In this document: positions 9,690 to 16,873 of the stretch, one piece after another | How positions within the stretch are numbered: the stretch's first letter is position 1 | Layout of the letters: the number at the start of each line of letters is the position of its first letter | Assembly: GCA_030601885.1 (NCBI GenBank) | Contig: JAUWAU010000014.1 | Coordinates: forward strand, 62,001 to 126,000 | Origin: Armatimonadota bacterium | GTDB lineage: Bacteria > Armatimonadota > Zipacnadia > JAUWAU01 | Length of the DNA stretch: 64,000 nucleotides | Direction of reading: 5' to 3' | The notes under the pieces: model-generated | Told to the model about the DNA's origin: nothing | The model's input: only the letters and a program-made list of their open reading frames with translations | Database searches by the model: none | Program-made: the position numbers and the translations under genes

Positions 9690-9818
9690 TTGGCGTTTCT
9701 GGGGCCCATTGGATTGCAGGAGCTGCTGATTCTATTCCTGATACTTGTGCTTCTCGCGGGGCCGGCACTGGGCGTTGCGGTACTGCTGTACTTCCTACTG
9801 CGCAAGCCGCGCCGCTGA
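9690..9818 (+). CDS. single-pass membrane microprotein with TatA-like N-terminus
   Basis: A 42-residue ORF with a TTG start eight bases after the trxB stop. It opens MAFLGPIGLQELLILFLILVL, which closely resembles the first helix of TatA/TatB (G-x-x-ELL-x-I/L-F), but lacks the amphipathic helix and acidic tail of TatA; a second hydrophobic run then ends in YFLLRKPRR. AGGGGT about nine bases upstream could serve as ribosome site. It shares a YxLxRKP ending with the microprotein at 9898. It is too short for most annotation pipelines. It is either a stand-alone membrane peptide or a decayed TatA. Confidence 0.55.
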   Translation: MAFLGPIGLQELLILFLILVLLAGPALGVAVLLYFLLRKPRR

Positions 9819-9897
9819 ATTCTGGGTCCCGCAACTCCCTGCGAGGCTTCCCGCGGCGGGTGCACGCCTTCATGCCGACTGAGCAGGAGTGCAAATC

Positions 9898-10002
9898 GTG
9901 GCAATCGGGCTTTTCGGCTCGGTGATCCTCGGAGTACTTGTCGTGCTGGTCGCCGCCGCAGGGCTAGTGGTGTACTTGCTGTACCGCAAGCCGACACAGT
10001 AG
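9898..10002 (+). CDS. single-pass membrane microprotein ending in YRKP
   Basis: A 34-residue ORF starting at GTG with a clear CAGGAG eight bases upstream. The sequence MAIGLFGSVILGVLVVLVAA continues to LVVYLLYRKPTQ: one hydrophobic helix plus a short basic tail. The same architecture and YxLxRKP ending occur in the ORF at 9690, 79 bp upstream, so the two look like diverged duplicates. The function is unknown. Ribosome site, signal-anchor topology and the paired arrangement support it being real. Confidence 0.5.
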   Translation: MAIGLFGSVILGVLVVLVAAAGLVVYLLYRKPTQ

Positions 10003-10025
10003 CGCGGGGCTGCGATGGCGGCGGC

Positions 10026-10691
10026 TCAGCGCCGGCCGGGGCGGTCCGCCTTGCGCGCCCGTTCTCTCGCGTCCTGGTCGCTATCGTCTTCGGCTTGCTC
10101 CTCGTCAGACTCCAGGTGCGGCGCCAGGATGCGCGCATAGTCGTTGATCATCTCGTAGTAATGCCCATGTCGGGAGAGCACGTAGAACTGATAGAGGACG
10201 CCGAGCACGATGAGCATCATGCCCTGTCCGAGAGTGCCGCCCAGGAGGACATCGCCGATGGCGGCCACACCGATCCCAGCGCCCAGCACCGAGACCGCTG
10301 ACGCCGTCTTCAGCACCCGCGCCCGAACGAATGCCCCGTGAGGGTTCTCCGGCGTCTCGAGGGCCCCCGTCGCCCTCTGTTCCTCCGCTGCCGCAGCCAG
10401 TCGCGCCGCTACCCGGGCGAGCCGCTCCGGGTTCAGCGCATAGCCGTCAATGGCGAAGCCCAGCAGGAAGAAGCCCGCAGCGATGGCGAGGAACAACTCC
10501 AGGACGTTCTCGACTTGGATCTCTGACAGCTCTCGGGGCGGAACGGAGCGGCCCGCGATGACGGTGAGCACCAGTGCGGCGACGATGGGGATGACGCCCC
10601 AGTAGAGCCACCGATGTACGATCAGTCGTTTTGCCGTGCCGGCATCAATAATGGCCTCTTCGGACATCACAGAGGCCACCATCCCGGACAT
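10026..10691 (-). CDS. integral membrane protein of unknown family
   Basis: About 221 residues from ATG at 10691 (ATG at 10667 is an alternative; neither has a strong ribosome site). Hydrophobic segments are visible near WLYWGVIPIVAALVLTVIAG, LFLAIAAGFFLLGFAID, ASAVSVLGAGIGVAAIGDVLL and QGMMLIVLGVLYQFYVL, so four membrane spans are likely, followed by a charged C-terminal tail rich in Glu, Asp and Arg (HLESDEEQAEDDSDQDARER). I do not recognise the family. The nearest neighbours are the convergent trxB and microprotein genes and the hairpin-rich region upstream. Confidence 0.65.
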   Translation of the reverse strand: MSGMVASVMSEEAIIDAGTAKRLIVHRWLYWGVIPIVAALVLTVIAGRSVPPRELSEIQVENVLELFLAIAAGFFLLGFAIDGYALNPERLARVAARLAAAAEEQRATGALETPENPHGAFVRARVLKTASAVSVLGAGIGVAAIGDVLLGGTLGQGMMLIVLGVLYQFYVLSRHGHYYEMINDYARILAPHLESDEEQAEDDSDQDARERARKADRPGRR

Positions 10692-10751
10692 TGATATTGT
10701 GTCATCGGCCTGAATCGGGGCGAGTATAACACCGGGGATATGCAGTGTCAA

Positions 10752-10988
10752 CGAGCCAGACAGGCATGGGTACGTGTGTGAATTGTCGGCAAACTGGCCT
10801 TCGGGTGCCACGGCGCCTGACCCCCTTCGGGGTCGGCGTCCCGCCCGTAGGGTCAGGGACTTGCTTGTGCCTGTCTGACTCGTGCTACGTAGCGAGCTAC
10901 TTCGCAGAGTAGCAAGCGGCATCCCGTATGGGATCAAGCCGTGCGTTCCCTGCAAGGCCAAAGGCACACGGGTAGCGAGCCACCCGTG
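10752..10988. repeat. hairpin-dense intergenic element
   Basis: A block of nested and consecutive inverted repeats. The outer pair is 10752-10767 with 10867-10882 (14 of 16 bases complementary). Inside lie CCTGACCC...GGGTCAGG and the stem GACCCC-CTTC-GGGGTC. Downstream follow GCTACGTAGC (10884-10893), GCTAC...GTAGC (10896-10913), ATCCCGTATGGGAT (10921-10934) and CACGGGT...ACCCGTG (10967-10988). A 17-bp stretch at 10917-10933 recurs with one mismatch inside purL (32803-32819). It may be a composite of REP-like repeats or a structured RNA. No gene is visible in the surrounding 10692-11045. Confidence 0.6.
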
Positions 10989-11045
10989 CCACACAGCGGG
11001 CTGGTGCATGTACGGAAGGGGCGTCTCAGGCTATCTCACGACGTC

Positions 11046-12098
11046 TCAGATGCGCGATAGCAGCGCAGCGAGGCGCGCATCCCAGACAGCGCCCCTGAGC
11101 GTATTGGTCAGTTGCCGCAGCGCCAGTTCCATTCTCACCCACGTGGCGGCGTCAATGCCGCGCTTGCCTTCTATCTGTGCGCGATACTGGGCGACCTGCG
11201 GGCGGTAGGCCTCGATGCGCTTGCCGAGCTCCCTGGCCGCTGCCGCATCACGCTCCTGCCGACGAGCTTCCTCGAGCTGCGCCAGGAGCGCGTCCAGGTC
11301 CGCCAATGCCTGCTGTGCGAGCGCCCGATAGGGTGTCTCCGAGAAGCCTCCCGGGCCATAGATGCGCAGCGGGCCGGTGCGGTGGCCCTTCCGGAACTCT
11401 TCGCCGAGCTGCCCGAGTTGCTCCGCCGTCGGAGAGAGCACCAAGTGGGCGAATCGCATCGGATCGTGGAAGTTGGCCTTGGTCTGGGACCAGTTCGTCC
11501 ATTGCCGAGGGCCGCCGACCTCGCGGTCGCGGCACACGTTGAAGCCGAGCACTGTCCCAGGCCGCGGACTCACCTCCAGATCCGCCCAGGGGATGGCCAG
11601 CTCGAGCGACCACTCGGTATCGCCGATGCGCACCTTCGCCCTTGCGCCGCTGTTCCACGAGGCGTCTTTCACCCGCGAGTCGTAGAGCCCCCCGGCCGCG
11701 CTGACGGCGAACTGATAGTACAGCTCGTGGTCGTGCGCCGGGTCAAGGAAGAATTCCAGCGCCTCGTGATGGAATACTTGGCCATCGTCCCGGGCGGTTC
11801 GCAGCGGCGCCAGCTCTTGCGCCAGCGGCTCATCGCACACCACGCCGAAGTACAGCCGCTGCTGGTCGTAAACGGCGCGAAAGGAGGTCTGCACGGGCGC
11901 CAGTGTCGGCTCGTCGTAGAAGGTGAAGCCGCTGACGAGCGGGGCGTTCTTCCAGCAGGCATCATCCAGCACCCCGTCGAGCCTTGGCGCCGCCACGGCC
12001 TTGGCGCATGGATACACATGGACGGGATAGTCATCTTGCGCCGTGCAAACGGACGCGGCGAGTGCGAGAAGTGGTGCGACAAGACATCCTGTGCGCAT
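11046..12098 (-). CDS. secreted CBM9-like (family 9 carbohydrate-binding) protein
   Basis: 350 residues from ATG at 12098, with GGAGG about ten bases upstream. Residues 1-20 form a signal peptide (MRTGCLVAPLLALAASVCTA). Residues about 30-215 match the CBM9-like fold often attached to exported proteins: RLDGVLDDACWKNAPLVSGF, a LYFGVVCDEP strand, FFLDPAHDHELYYQFAVSAAGG, WSLELAIPWADL and LGFNVCRDREVGGPRQWTNW. The C-terminal 110 residues are a charged alpha-helical region (LDALLAQLEEARRQERDAAAARELGKRIEAY style) that may form a coiled coil. It probably binds glycans or acts as a periplasmic adhesin domain; no catalytic domain is attached. Confidence 0.8.
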   Translation of the reverse strand: MRTGCLVAPLLALAASVCTAQDDYPVHVYPCAKAVAAPRLDGVLDDACWKNAPLVSGFTFYDEPTLAPVQTSFRAVYDQQRLYFGVVCDEPLAQELAPLRTARDDGQVFHHEALEFFLDPAHDHELYYQFAVSAAGGLYDSRVKDASWNSGARAKVRIGDTEWSLELAIPWADLEVSPRPGTVLGFNVCRDREVGGPRQWTNWSQTKANFHDPMRFAHLVLSPTAEQLGQLGEEFRKGHRTGPLRIYGPGGFSETPYRALAQQALADLDALLAQLEEARRQERDAAAARELGKRIEAYRPQVAQYRAQIEGKRGIDAATWVRMELALRQLTNTLRGAVWDARLAALLSRI

Positions 12099-12406
12099 TG
12101 GCTTTCCACCTCCCCGTGCCAAGCCCGGCCCCACAAACGCCGTCCCGGCCAGGCGTGACGCGGACAGATTGGTCCGATCACTCGTCTACACCTTCGAACC
12201 GACAGGCATTCCGACCTGCCCGATGTCCCCGGTTCGCCGGCACCGCGCGCCATGGAGCTGGGCGAGACCCCGCGCCGGTTGGCGGCTCTTGCGCTAACGA
12301 GAAGGGAAAGAGCATGCCTCCGGCGCAAGAGAGCCGCGGGACAACCAAAGCTCGGCGGCATCGTCCGACGCAGGTGCCGTGAGCGACGCTGGGAAGTGGT
12401 GCAGCC
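12099..12406. other. divergent intergenic region with an imperfect stem
   Basis: This 308-bp gap separates the minus-strand CBM9-like gene from the plus-strand esterase and must hold both promoters. An imperfect inverted repeat, GCGGCTC-TTGCGC at 12282-12294 against 12323-12337, is visible. I see no consensus sigma-70 promoter and no additional gene. Confidence 0.35.
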
Positions 12407-13309
12407 ATGGTAAACTACACTCTACACCGCGACATCGTGTACAAGCATGCCGACGACGTGGACATCGCCCTGGACGTCTACGAGCCGCCCGGCGAGGCGC
12501 CCCGCCCGGCGATGCTCTACTTCCACGGCGGAGCGTTGATGCGCGGCAGCAAACGGATGAACGACATGCACCGCGATAGGTTCATCAACTGGGGATATGC
12601 GCTTGTATCGGCCAACTACCGCCTCGCGCCGGAAGCGAAGTGGCCCGCTTTCCGGGACGACATGCTCGACGCTCACCGCTGGGTGCTGAATAACGGCGCC
12701 GAGTACAACATTGATCCGCAGCGGATCGGCGTTTTCGGCGATTCTGCCGGCGGCTACCTATCGCTGTTGCTCGGCGCGCTCGCCCGGCCTCGGCCGCGCG
12801 TCGTGGTACCGTTCTCCGGGTACGGCGACGTGGCCGGGCCCTGGTACAGTGAGCCGGATGCGTTCTATCTGAGCCGCAAGAGCGAAGATCCGGACAAGGT
12901 GCGCAAGTCCATCAGCGCGACGGTGCTCACCGAGTGCGCCGATGCGCTGAAGGGCGCCTTCTATCGCTACTGCCGGCAGCACGGCCTGTGGCCGAAAGAG
13001 GTCATAGGATTCCATCCGTCGGAGCGCCCCGACATCTTCGAGCAGGCCTGCCCCGAGCGCCTCGTCACGCCGGACTACCCGCCCACCTTCCTGATGCACG
13101 GCACGAACGACACCGATGTGCCTTTTGCGCGCGCCGAGAGCATGTACGACGCGCTCCAGCGCAATGGCGTCGAATCGGCCCTTGCTGCCATCGAGGGCGG
13201 CCCCCACGGCTGCATCCACAAGCAGGTGAACTGGCCGGGCCCGGACGAGCCGCAAGTCAGCGCCGCCCTCAACGACCTCCGTGAATTCTTAGAAAGCCAC
13301 CTGGCATAG
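12407..13309 (+). CDS. alpha/beta hydrolase, esterase/lipase HSL-like
   Basis: A 300-residue cytoplasmic hydrolase. The oxyanion-hole HGGALMRG lies at about residues 44-51, the nucleophile elbow GDSAGGY around 113-119, the acid in HGTNDTDVPFARAES and the catalytic His in GGPHGCIHK near the C-terminus, which together give a full Ser-Asp-His triad in the correct order. The early LDVYEPPGEAPRPAMLYFHGG is typical of carboxylesterases of the HSL/acetyl-xylan-esterase type. The likely reaction is hydrolysis of a small acyl or acetyl ester, perhaps from glycans, given the neighbouring CBM9-like protein. No signal peptide is seen. Confidence 0.85.
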   Translation: MVNYTLHRDIVYKHADDVDIALDVYEPPGEAPRPAMLYFHGGALMRGSKRMNDMHRDRFINWGYALVSANYRLAPEAKWPAFRDDMLDAHRWVLNNGAEYNIDPQRIGVFGDSAGGYLSLLLGALARPRPRVVVPFSGYGDVAGPWYSEPDAFYLSRKSEDPDKVRKSISATVLTECADALKGAFYRYCRQHGLWPKEVIGFHPSERPDIFEQACPERLVTPDYPPTFLMHGTNDTDVPFARAESMYDALQRNGVESALAAIEGGPHGCIHKQVNWPGPDEPQVSAALNDLREFLESHLA

Positions 13310-13358
13310 CTGCTCGCCTCGCGGGGCAGGCTGCCGTCTCGAAAGCTGGTGACGTTGC

Positions 13359-14624
13359 GTGGAGTTCGACCAGATGATTGAATCGCTCGACCTGCGAGAC
13401 CACGAGGAGGTGTTGCGCCCCGGATGGAAGGCCTCCCAGGAGTCGCTTCCTCCCGATGCGCTTCGGTTTCTCGACGGCGATTTCTTCGCCGAAGCCTGTC
13501 GTATGGTCAGCCTCAGCGAGGACGCCCGGCCATCTCTGCAGACGACGGCGGACCAGATCGAGCAGAACCCGTCGCTTAGAAGTCTGGCGTGGCACTACCA
13601 CCGCCTTCTGTTCACGAGCACTCCGGATACGCGCCCCGACGTGTTCTCGTGGCCCGCCCTGGAGAACGTGCTGGGCGATGCGGCGGGGACGTTCTATCTG
13701 ATCGTTGCTCTATCGGGCTTGCCGGGGGCGCAGGCATTCCACACAGCCCGCGAGATCCCTGAGGACATATTGCGGGACACCTACGCGGACGCAGCTCTGT
13801 GGGCCAACGAATGGCACAAGGCGCACGGGGTTTGGGGGATGGAGAGGAGAATAGTACGCTGGGTCACCAATCACTTCGTTGGCGATCTGTATCGGCTGAA
13901 TCGGCTCCAGTTCATGCAACGGCCCTTCCGCGGGTCGCTGCAGGCGTTTCGTCACGTGGATACGGGCGAGGTGCTCGCCGTGGCCGAAGACGGCATCCGC
14001 TTTCGGTCAGACGGCCAAATGGACGGCGCGGGGGAGGTCTACGACCCGGAAGGAGCCTGGACGTCGCACCTGGAGGTCACCGAGGAGGGCGTCAGGGGCA
14101 ATCCCCTCGATCCCGCCGGTAAGGCTGTCTCTTCGGAGGTGTTTCTGCCCGCTGATCGGTGGAAGCCGGCGCTGAGGCGCGGCGACCCCATGCTGGAGAT
14201 GCACATCCCAGCGAACGGCCCCATGGCCTTCGATGCCTGTGGCGACTCGCTCCGCCGCGCGCTGGGGTTCTTCCCGCGCTACTTCCCCGATCGCCCCTTC
14301 CTGGGTTTCTGCTGCACGTCCTGGACGCTCGACACACAGCTCTGCGACCTGCTGCCGCCCTCGTCTAACCTGGTGCGCTTCATGCGGGAGTTCCACTGCT
14401 ACCCGATCCTCACCAGTGGCCGGCAGACCTTCGAGCGCGCCTTCGGCGGCGTTCCCGACGACGTACGGGACCTGCCGCGCGATACCGCCCTGCGGCGGCT
14501 GCTGGTGGATCATCTGCTGGCCGGCGGGCACACGCGGTCCGGGGGGATATTCCTGCTGACCGAGGACCTCCACTGGGGGACGCAGGTATACCTCACGCAG
14601 CAGCGAAGCCTGCCCATCGCATGA
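13359..14624 (+). CDS. acyltransferase with GNAT-like C-terminal domain (NAT_N/GNAT_C type)
   Basis: A 421-residue protein. The N-terminal half is helical (NPSLRSLAWHYHRLLF) and the C-terminal half carries the signature of the GNAT-like C-terminal family: LEMHIPANGPMAFDACGDSL, then FFPRYFPDRPFLGFCCTSWTLD and LLPPSSNLVRFMREF. Proteins with this pair of domains are annotated as acyltransferases, but I know of no defined substrate. Start GTG 13359 or ATG 13374; neither has a strong ribosome site. The 50-bp gap after the esterase and the shared direction suggest co-transcription. Confidence 0.7.
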   Translation: MEFDQMIESLDLRDHEEVLRPGWKASQESLPPDALRFLDGDFFAEACRMVSLSEDARPSLQTTADQIEQNPSLRSLAWHYHRLLFTSTPDTRPDVFSWPALENVLGDAAGTFYLIVALSGLPGAQAFHTAREIPEDILRDTYADAALWANEWHKAHGVWGMERRIVRWVTNHFVGDLYRLNRLQFMQRPFRGSLQAFRHVDTGEVLAVAEDGIRFRSDGQMDGAGEVYDPEGAWTSHLEVTEEGVRGNPLDPAGKAVSSEVFLPADRWKPALRRGDPMLEMHIPANGPMAFDACGDSLRRALGFFPRYFPDRPFLGFCCTSWTLDTQLCDLLPPSSNLVRFMREFHCYPILTSGRQTFERAFGGVPDDVRDLPRDTALRRLLVDHLLAGGHTRSGGIFLLTEDLHWGTQVYLTQQRSLPIA

Positions 14625-14626
14625 CG

Positions 14627-14682
14627 TTCGGGAATTCCCCGAATTATGGGTATACCCCCACCAGACACGGGACACATGTCCC
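14627..14682. repeat. three consecutive short palindromes
   Basis: Immediately after the acyltransferase stop come TTCGGG-AATTC-CCCGAA (14627-14643), the perfect GGGTATACCC (14648-14657) and GGGACA-CA-TGTCCC (14669-14682). The first could act as a weak transcription terminator stem, but no T-run follows. The CCCCGAATT and TGTCCC words recall the ends of the 126-bp element at 16738-16863, so this may be a decayed relative. Confidence 0.45.
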
Positions 14683-14798
14683 ACATAGCACACGACGCCG
14701 GCCGTGGCGGAACCCGCCACCCGCGTCCAACGTTCCGCTCGACGAAGGGAGGCCGTCGCGCGGCCGCCACTATGCGGGCCGCCTAACGGGATACGCCA

Positions 14799-15524
14799 AT
14801 GTCCGAGAACAAGCCCAGGCGTTCGTTCTTTGCGGCCATACGGAGCTACATCCTCGCCGGGGTCTTCACCGCCATACCCATCTGGGTCACGTGGCTCATA
14901 TTCGCGTTCCTCGTGCAGCTCCTGCGGGACGTGGGCGCTCCGCCCATTGCCCGCGTGGCCGAGGCGCTGCGCCCAGTGGCCCCGGCCATTTCGGCGCCGC
15001 TGGAGGACCCGTGGCTGCAGTCGGCCGTGGCCGTGGTGCTCGTCCTCGTGGGCTTCCTTCTGCTCGGCTGGTTCTCATCGCGAGTGATCGGCCAGCGCTT
15101 CGTGGCCGCCTTCGATTCCCTCATGGGCCGCATCCCGCTGGTGGAGTTGATCTATGGCGCCCTCAGAAAGCTCCTGACCACCGTGCAGCAGAAGCCCGAG
15201 GGAGTTCAGCGTGTCGTCCTCATCGATTTCCCTTCGCCCGAGATGAAAACGGTCGGGCTGGTCACCCGCACCCTCGTCGATCAGGACACCGGCCGCAAAC
15301 TGGCCGCCGTCTACGTTCCGACGACCCCCAATCCCACCTCCGGCTACCTCGAGATCGTCCCGCTGGACCGGGTGACGTCCACGAACTGGACGGTTGACGA
15401 GGCCATGGAGTTCGTGGTCACCGGCGGCGCCGTCGCCCCGCCGACGATGAACTACGACAGGAGCGCCAACGCCGCGACGGAGCCCACCGCGGAAGGGACA
15501 GACGAATCAGCCAGCAACGAGTGA
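14799..15524 (+). CDS. DUF502 family membrane protein
   Basis: A 241-residue inner-membrane protein of the DUF502 family. Two hydrophobic segments are visible (SYILAGVFTAIPIWVTWLIFAF and VAVVLVLVGFLLLGWF) with the conserved IPLVELIYGALRKLLTTVQQ region and the soluble C-terminal part containing VVLIDFPSPEMKTVGLVT and YVPTTPNPTSGYLEIVP, both diagnostic of the family. The role is unknown; relatives occur in many bacteria and in plant COV proteins. The last 25 residues are low-complexity and vary among relatives. Confidence 0.9.
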   Translation: MSENKPRRSFFAAIRSYILAGVFTAIPIWVTWLIFAFLVQLLRDVGAPPIARVAEALRPVAPAISAPLEDPWLQSAVAVVLVLVGFLLLGWFSSRVIGQRFVAAFDSLMGRIPLVELIYGALRKLLTTVQQKPEGVQRVVLIDFPSPEMKTVGLVTRTLVDQDTGRKLAAVYVPTTPNPTSGYLEIVPLDRVTSTNWTVDEAMEFVVTGGAVAPPTMNYDRSANAATEPTAEGTDESASNE

Positions 15525-15597
15525 CCATGAAGATGAGGACACTCAATCCCCCTCAACGAACGGGGGGCCTCGCACGCCCCACGCGAGGCGACGCCCA

Positions 15598-16740
15598 ATG
15601 GCCGCCATGACCTCCAAAGAACGCCTCGAGACAGCTTGGTCGTTCCAGGAACCCGATCGCGTCCCGATCGAATTGAAGATCGGCAAAGAGGCCCAGGAGG
15701 ACCCTCGCGCAGAGCGCCTCGTGCAACTCATCGAGGAACACGCCGACAACTTCTCCGGCGGACCCGCCTACGACTGGGGCTTCCTCGGGTGGCCTGCTGA
15801 GTACGCCGAGCGGGTGCTCGAGCACTGCCCCGGGGAGTTCATCAGGCGGGAACGAGTGTATGAGACGCCCGTGGGGCCCTTTACTGCCATCGTCCGCGAG
15901 CCCGACACCGACGAGTCCGCGCCCGACTGCCACTGGGAGAAGCGCTTCATCACGTCGCCGCAGGACATCGAGCGGCTGCTTGAGGCGCCCCTTCGGATCG
16001 GCCCGCCGAAGTGGGCCGCCTTCGAGGGCGCCGTGGCGAAGGTCGGGAACAGGGGGCTGGTCACGACGGGGATTCTGCACCCGCTGGGCAGGCTGGTCCG
16101 GAACGCCACCATGGAGGAAGTCTACATCTGGTTCATCGAGCACCGGGAGCTTATGCACCGTTTCCTGGAGGTCACCAACGACCACGTCGCCCGCGTCGTC
16201 TCGGAGTTGATGCGCGGTGGCATCGGCCCGTACTTCAGCGTCACGGCGCACGAGATGCTCATCCCGCCCTGGGCCGGCATGAAGTTCTTCGATGAGTTCG
16301 TCTTCCCGTACGACAAGCAGGTGAACGACGTGGTCCATCGCAACGGGGGCAAACTCCGCATCCACTGCCACGGCAACGCCATGAACTACCTGGAGCGCTT
16401 CGCCGAAATGGGAGTTGACGCCATCGAGCCCCTCGAGGCCCCGCCCATGGGCGACGTGGATCTCGCCGAGGCCAAACGTCGCGTGGGCGACCGTATGCTG
16501 CTCTCGGGAAACATCGCCTCGCCCTATTTCCCCCTCTGGAGCCGACAGGAAGTCGAGGAGGCCGTGCGCGAGGCCATCCGCATCGCCGCACCGGGCGGTG
16601 GCTTCACTCTCCGCACCACCGGCGGCACCGCCGGCACTAATGCCTTCAGGAGCCGCGAGCAGCTCGGGAAGATCATCGAGAATTGCGAAGCCTACATCCT
16701 CGCCGGCCTCGAATACGGTGCGTACCCGATCTCGACCTAA
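15598..16740 (+). CDS. uroporphyrinogen decarboxylase-like protein (UroD/MtaA superfamily)
   Basis: A 380-residue TIM-barrel protein of the UroD superfamily, which also includes corrinoid methyltransferases such as MtaA and CmuA. Supporting phrases are MTSKERLETAWSFQEPDRVP near the N-terminus, HGNAMNYLERFAEMGVDAIEPLEAPP and LSGNIASPYFPLWSRQEVEEAVREAI. The canonical haem-pathway UroD active-site arginines near the N-terminus are not evident, so a role in methyl transfer or small-molecule metabolism is more likely than haem synthesis. Second methionine (codon 4) is an equally good start. Its stop codon TAA is the first three bases of the repeat element at 16738. Confidence 0.8.
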   Translation: MAAMTSKERLETAWSFQEPDRVPIELKIGKEAQEDPRAERLVQLIEEHADNFSGGPAYDWGFLGWPAEYAERVLEHCPGEFIRRERVYETPVGPFTAIVREPDTDESAPDCHWEKRFITSPQDIERLLEAPLRIGPPKWAAFEGAVAKVGNRGLVTTGILHPLGRLVRNATMEEVYIWFIEHRELMHRFLEVTNDHVARVVSELMRGGIGPYFSVTAHEMLIPPWAGMKFFDEFVFPYDKQVNDVVHRNGGKLRIHCHGNAMNYLERFAEMGVDAIEPLEAPPMGDVDLAEAKRRVGDRMLLSGNIASPYFPLWSRQEVEEAVREAIRIAAPGGGFTLRTTGGTAGTNAFRSREQLGKIIENCEAYILAGLEYGAYPIST

Positions 16741-16863
16741 TTCGGGGACAGACTACGAAATTCTCCGATATCTTGCATCCACATAACACCGTTGTAAGGC
16801 TCTATTATGGGGGAAAACGAGTATCTGCGCGGATGCCGAATTTCGTAGTCTGTCCCCGAATTA
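16738..16863. mobile_element. 126-bp MITE/REP-like palindromic element
   Basis: The element has 26-bp perfect inverted repeats, starting TAATTCGGGGACAGACTACG at 16738 and ending with its complement at 16838-16863, around about 74 bp of unrelated AT-richer sequence. It encodes no protein. The GGGGACAGACTACGAAATT type of end is what I would expect for a non-autonomous repeat moved by a REP-associated or IS200-like transposase, which is inference. It supplies the stop codon of the UroD-like gene and ends directly against the Shine-Dalgarno of the next gene. Confidence 0.75.
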
Positions 16864-16873
16864 GGAGGCAGCC

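Noticed and set aside
14627..14643. Intrinsic terminator at the end of the acyltransferase gene
   Set aside because: The stem is only six pairs and there is no U-run, so it was listed as a palindrome instead.
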